A stretch of 64,000 bases of DNA from Microcystis panniformis FACHB-1757 (GTDB lineage: Bacteria; Cyanobacteriota; Cyanobacteriia; Cyanobacteriales; Microcystaceae), in the NCBI RefSeq assembly GCF_001264245.1, contig NZ_CP011339.1, positions 3,348,001 to 3,412,000 of the forward strand. Reading direction: 5' to 3'. Made by a program: the position numbers and the translations under genes. Every line of letters begins with the position of its first letter. Within the stretch, counting starts at the first letter, position 1. The notes beneath the pieces were generated by a model. That model ran no database searches and was not told where the DNA came from. It saw only the letters and a program-made list of their open reading frames with translations. Of this stretch, positions 60,651 to 64,000 are shown one piece after another.

Positions 60651-62714
60651 ATGCCTCAATATACTACTAAACAAGCAACGGAAAACCCTGTTGTGTCCGA
60701 CCAGTCCGCCAATAATCCCTTTTCACTATTTGGTCAATTTTGGGAAAGCCTAAAAATTGTCGCTCAACCCTATTGGTATCCAACGGAGTTAAATGGACGC
60801 GCCTTTGGAGATGTGATCATTTCTTGGGGAATGTCAGCTTTGATCCTTTTAAGTATCTTGGCAACAGTCGGGGTAGAAGCTTTTAGTAGCTACTGGAATC
60901 GTTATGTACTCGATATTATTATTGAAGATAGAGACCTTTCTAAATATCTCAATACGCTGTGGTTATCCAGTTTGTTGATTATAGGAACAACGGGGTTATT
61001 TGCTTTTTCTCAATTTATTCGTCGCAAAGTAGCCTTAGATTGGTATAAGTGGTTAACCAAACAAACCGTTAAAAAATATCTCAATTATCGCGCTTATTAT
61101 AACATTGATTTTACCTCGAACTTAAAAAATCCCGATCAAAGATTATCTCAAGAAATTGAACCAATTACGACCATGACCCTAAGGTTGTTAATTACCTTCG
61201 TAGAAAAAGGGTTGCAAATGATTACTTTTGCGATTATTCTTTGGACAATTTCTCGGCAAATTGCGGTTTATCTAATAATTTATACGATCGCAGGAAATTT
61301 AATAGCAATTTATCTAACTCAAGAATTAAACAAGATTAATCAATCTGAGCTTAATAATAAAGCTGATTATAATTATTCTTTAACCCATGTGCGTAACCAC
61401 GCCGAATCCATTGCTTTTTTTCAGGGAGAAGAGCAGGAAGAAAAAATCATTGAAGGCCGTTTTGAACGGGTTATTCAAAGCTCGGAAAAACTGATAAATT
61501 GGGAACGGTTTAATAATCTTTTTAATCGAGGTTATCAGTCAGCGATTAGTGTATTTTCAATGTTTATTTTGACCCCGATGTTTATTAAAAACGAAATCGA
61601 TTATGGAGAAATTAGTCAAGCGAGTTTATGCTGTTTTCTTTTTTCTAATGCCTTGGGACAATTAATTACTGAATGGGGAACATCGGGTAAAGTTTCAAGT
61701 TATATTGAACGGTTAGCTACCTTGACAGATGCCTTAAAAGTTGCCAGTGAAGAGCCGAAAAACTTAAGTCGTATTACCACCCTGGAAGATAATCGTCTAG
61801 CTTTTGAAAATTTTACCCTACAAACTCCCGATTATGAAAAGGTAATTGTGGAGAATTTATCGGTTTCTGTTCCTTTGGGAGAAAGCCTACTGATTATTGG
61901 ACCCAGTGGTCGAGGAAAAAGTTCCTTGTTACGAGCAATCGCCGGTTTATGGAAAGCGGGTAGTGGTCGTTTAGTACGTCCTCCTTTAGCTAAAATGTTA
62001 TTTTTACCCCAACGTCCTTATATTATCCTTGGCACTTTACGGCAGCAATTACTTTATCCCCATACCAATGAGCAGCTGAGCGATGAAGAATTAGAAAATA
62101 TCTTAAAAAAAGTCAATCTTCAACATTTATTAACCGACAAAAATAGCTTAGATAAAGAAGTCAATTGGGAACAGATTTTATCCCTCGGAGAACAACAAAG
62201 ATTAGCTTTTGCTCGACTATTAATCACTAAACCCACTTTTACTATCTTAGATGAAGCAACCAGCGCTTTAGATTTGGCCAATGAAGCCAGTTTATATCGG
62301 CAATTACAGGAAAGTGAAACCACCTTTATTAGTGTTGGTCATCGGGAAAGTTTATTTAATTATCATCGATGGGTCTTAGAGTTAACAGAAAATTCCCATT
62401 GGCAGCTGTCAACTGTAGAAGATTATCAGCGCAAAAAAGTTAATGACATGGTAATGATGTCAAAAAAATCAGAAGATTTTTCGGTGGTAAAAATAGAGCC
62501 TTTGTCTGAGGTTAAACCTGAGCATGATGCGGAAATTGCAGGAGTTTCTGAAATAGCCGAAGGTTTGTCCCATCAACAAATGCAGTCCCTAACTGACTAT
62601 TCTTTAAGTAACGTCCGGAGTCGTGCCAGTTTAGGTAAAATCATTACTGCTAAAGATGGGGTTAATTATCGTTACGATAAAGACCCAAAAACCTTAAAAT
62701 GGGTGAGAATATAG
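60651..62714 (+). CDS. ABC transporter, fused permease and ATPase (SbmA/YddA-like)
   Basis: This 687-residue protein has an ABC_membrane_2-type domain (residues about 60-360, TVGVEAFSSYWNRYVLDIII, RRKVALDWYKWLT) and an ATPase with P-loop GPSGRGKSS near 417, signature SLGEQQRLAFARLL and Walker B FTILDEATSALD. About 80 extra C-terminal residues include VKPEHDAEIAGVSE. In graspetide clusters an exporter of this type carries the peptide. A GNAT and an ATP-grasp gene follow, so peptide export is a reasonable guess. Confidence 0.88.
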   Translation: MPQYTTKQATENPVVSDQSANNPFSLFGQFWESLKIVAQPYWYPTELNGRAFGDVIISWGMSALILLSILATVGVEAFSSYWNRYVLDIIIEDRDLSKYLNTLWLSSLLIIGTTGLFAFSQFIRRKVALDWYKWLTKQTVKKYLNYRAYYNIDFTSNLKNPDQRLSQEIEPITTMTLRLLITFVEKGLQMITFAIILWTISRQIAVYLIIYTIAGNLIAIYLTQELNKINQSELNNKADYNYSLTHVRNHAESIAFFQGEEQEEKIIEGRFERVIQSSEKLINWERFNNLFNRGYQSAISVFSMFILTPMFIKNEIDYGEISQASLCCFLFSNALGQLITEWGTSGKVSSYIERLATLTDALKVASEEPKNLSRITTLEDNRLAFENFTLQTPDYEKVIVENLSVSVPLGESLLIIGPSGRGKSSLLRAIAGLWKAGSGRLVRPPLAKMLFLPQRPYIILGTLRQQLLYPHTNEQLSDEELENILKKVNLQHLLTDKNSLDKEVNWEQILSLGEQQRLAFARLLITKPTFTILDEATSALDLANEASLYRQLQESETTFISVGHRESLFNYHRWVLELTENSHWQLSTVEDYQRKKVNDMVMMSKKSEDFSVVKIEPLSEVKPEHDAEIAGVSEIAEGLSHQQMQSLTDYSLSNVRSRASLGKIITAKDGVNYRYDKDPKTLKWVRI

Positions 62715-62716
62715 CT

Positions 62717-62824
62717 AGGGGCTGCTGAAAAAGTTTTTCGTGGGGGTAGGGTGTGGGGTGTAGGGTGTGGGGTGTGGGGAGTTTTCTCAGTGAACTGATA
62801 ACTGATAACTGATAACTGATAACT
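62717..62824. repeat. Intron-less relative of the element at 43764
   Basis: GGGCTGCTGAAAAAG, GGGTGTGGGG repeats, AGTTTTCTCAGTGAACTG and four TGATAAC units. It has the same order as the host of the group II intron, with the intron site empty. Confidence 0.8.
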
Positions 62825-62843
62825 GGTATAGGAGTTTTATCAA

Positions 62844-63476
62844 ATGAAAGCACTGGAAAAACTGGTGACGGAACGATTATATTTAGTCCCCTTAAAGCTT
62901 GAACTTCTGAAAGCAGCAATTATAGGTATCGATGAATTAGCAACAATTTTGGGGGTAACAGTTGCTGCTGACTGGGACGAACAAGAGTTGATTCAAGCTT
63001 TCCCTGATATTGCGAATATTTTGCTGCAATTCCCCTTACAAAATGAGTGGGGGTGGGGGAGTTTAATTATTCATCAAGGAGACAACACTCTTATTGGTCA
63101 TGTGATGGTCAAAATTATTCCTGATGTCACAGGTTTACCCACAGATGCTGTAGAAATTGGCTATCAAGTAGCGCCGTTATATCGACGACAAGGCTATGCA
63201 TCTGAGGCGACAAAAGCAATGATGGACTGGACACTTTCTCAACCGGGTATGCAAACAGTGACCGCTGGCTGCGCTCCCGATAATATAGCTTCAAAGCGAG
63301 TTTTAGAAAAAATCGGCATGAATCTGATAGAAGCGCGAGAGAAAGTCTTGGTCTGGAAATTAAGTAGGGTTTGCGGCAAAAAGTTTGTTGGTGGGGTTAG
63401 GAGTCAGTTATCAGTTATCAGTTATCAGTTATCAGTTATCAGTTATCAGTTATCAGTTATCAGTTATCAGTGTTAA
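62844..63476 (+). CDS. GNAT acetyltransferase with repeat-derived tail
   Basis: The first 174 residues are a RimJ-like GNAT enzyme: LVTERLYLVPLKLELL, EIGYQVAPLYRRQGYASEA with the acetyl-CoA loop, and APDNIASKRVLEKIGM. After KVLVWKLSR the frame enters an IS-like end (GGGTTTGCGGC) and a TCAGTTA array, giving VCGKKFVGGVRSQLSVISYQ. The natural stop was probably near 63366. An acetyltransferase is part of microviridin clusters, which fits the flanking genes. The core motifs are intact. Confidence 0.82.
   Translation: MKALEKLVTERLYLVPLKLELLKAAIIGIDELATILGVTVAADWDEQELIQAFPDIANILLQFPLQNEWGWGSLIIHQGDNTLIGHVMVKIIPDVTGLPTDAVEIGYQVAPLYRRQGYASEATKAMMDWTLSQPGMQTVTAGCAPDNIASKRVLEKIGMNLIEAREKVLVWKLSRVCGKKFVGGVRSQLSVISYQLSVISYQLSVISYQC
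63404..63473. repeat. Heptanucleotide tandem repeat (CAGTTAT), ten units
   Basis: Longest of the TCAGTTA-type arrays in the window. It is translated as part of the GNAT frame. Confidence 0.92.
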
Positions 63477-63640
63477 TCAACTTACCCAGCAAAAACCTGA
63501 TTCTCTAGTTCTCCTGAGAGGGGGAAGTCTGAAAAATTTTCCCTACACCCCACACCCTCTTTCAAGTCAGGAGTCGGGGGGGAATCGGGAGTCAGAGCCT
63601 CGTCGATGCGATAAAATACTCTGGCTCTGTATTTGTTGGT

Positions 63641-64000
63641 TTATGAGTTGACGAGGATTTCAGCGATCGCCTGGGAGATGGGAAAATAAGGAGGATAAAG
63701 TTCTAGCCAGAAAAACTCGCCAACGGGATTAATTTCTAAAAAGATATAACGTTCATCTGGTGTGACAATCATATCAATTGCACCATAATTAAGACCGAAA
63801 TATTTCATTAATTCAAGTAGTTGTTTTTCGATAGTTTTCGGTAAATCGTAGGGTTGCCATTGTTGATGGAGCGCTCTTCCCTCTTTTCGCCAATCGTAGA
63901 TAGCACCGTCTAATTGTTGGGAATTAATCGCCGCCGCAAATATTTGTTCACCGACGATAGTGATGCGTAATTCCAAAGCTTTAGGAATGTTTTCCTGAAA
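63641..64000 (-). CDS. ATP-grasp peptide maturase, C-terminal part (MvdC/MvdD-like)
   Basis: The frame is open from the window edge to a stop at 63641. It covers about 119 residues of the C-terminal ATP-grasp subdomain: FGLNYGAIDMIVTPDERYIF and LEINPVGEFFWLEL, where the Glu and Asn of LEINP bind Mg-ATP. The PxxxAIAEIL end resembles MvdC/MvdD-type ligases, which form ester or amide crosslinks in microviridins. It is convergent with the GNAT gene. The precursor peptide would lie beyond 64000. Confidence 0.72.
   Translation of the reverse strand, partial: FQENIPKALELRITIVGEQIFAAAINSQQLDGAIYDWRKEGRALHQQWQPYDLPKTIEKQLLELMKYFGLNYGAIDMIVTPDERYIFLEINPVGEFFWLELYPPYFPISQAIAEILVNS

Overview
The window reads as a chromosome segment of a bloom-forming cyanobacterium, most like Microcystis. 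Photosystem genes (psaD, psb27), futB, a split mrp antiporter operon, frequent GCGATCGC (HIP1) octamers, a modest GC content and a very heavy load of insertion sequences, MITE-like elements, heptanucleotide tandem repeats and toxin-antitoxin remnants all fit that genus. No rRNA or tRNA gene and no CRISPR array was seen.

Layout. 1-2.3 kb: a decayed PIN toxin, a VapBC-like pair, an IS remnant with a nested MITE, and a truncated copy of the leader of the following operon. 2.3-7.8 kb: a Mrp-type cation/proton antiporter operon (D1-C-D2-E-F-G-DUF4040-B) in which the two D genes share a nearly identical tract of about 720 bp. 8.0-12.4 kb: a helicase with an N-terminal nuclease-like region plus a DUF2290 gene, a candidate two-gene conflict module whose second gene is split by a TnpB-carrying IS200/IS605-type element that itself carries a MITE. 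12.6-20.4 kb: core genes (polyferredoxin with EF-hands, lepB, prs, typA, DUF1997, an NAD(P)-binding protein). 20.4-26 kb: an IS5-like element, broken Uma2 and histidine-kinase fragments, and an OmpR-type regulator divergent from a CHASE3-like kinase. 26.3-33.9 kb: psb27, mutS2, a repeat-filled gap, a frameshifted RND pump gene and an NlpC/P60 peptidase. 34.6-43.7 kb: LCP protein, pentapeptide protein, trpG, MBL-fold protein, a toxin-antitoxin pair, two unknown genes, futB, psaD and trpE. 43.7-44.7 kb: an ORF-less group II intron inside a repeat element. 44.7-50.2 kb: a pseudopilin, gloA, a dead ISAs1-like element, a 187-bp MITE and a phospholipase-D-like lipoprotein. 50.5-55.2 kb: dynamin-like GTPase, FGE/SUMF1-type protein, MNT nucleotidyltransferase with a decayed HEPN partner, and Uma2. 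55.2-64 kb: AEC permease, O-antigen-ligase-like protein, YaaW-like protein, FAD oxidoreductase, DUF7219-like protein, an ABC exporter, a GNAT enzyme and the C-terminal part of an ATP-grasp enzyme of the MvdC/MvdD type. The last three may be the edge of a graspetide (microviridin-like) cluster.

The most interesting points are the helicase-DUF2290 module interrupted by a TnpB element with a reconstructable insertion site, the ORF-less group II intron with an empty-site relative elsewhere in the window, the recent-looking gene conversion between the two mrpD genes, the 400-bp noncoding twin at 29.4 and 56.2 kb, and several MITEs with clear target-site duplications. All functional calls come from reading motifs by eye; no database search was run.
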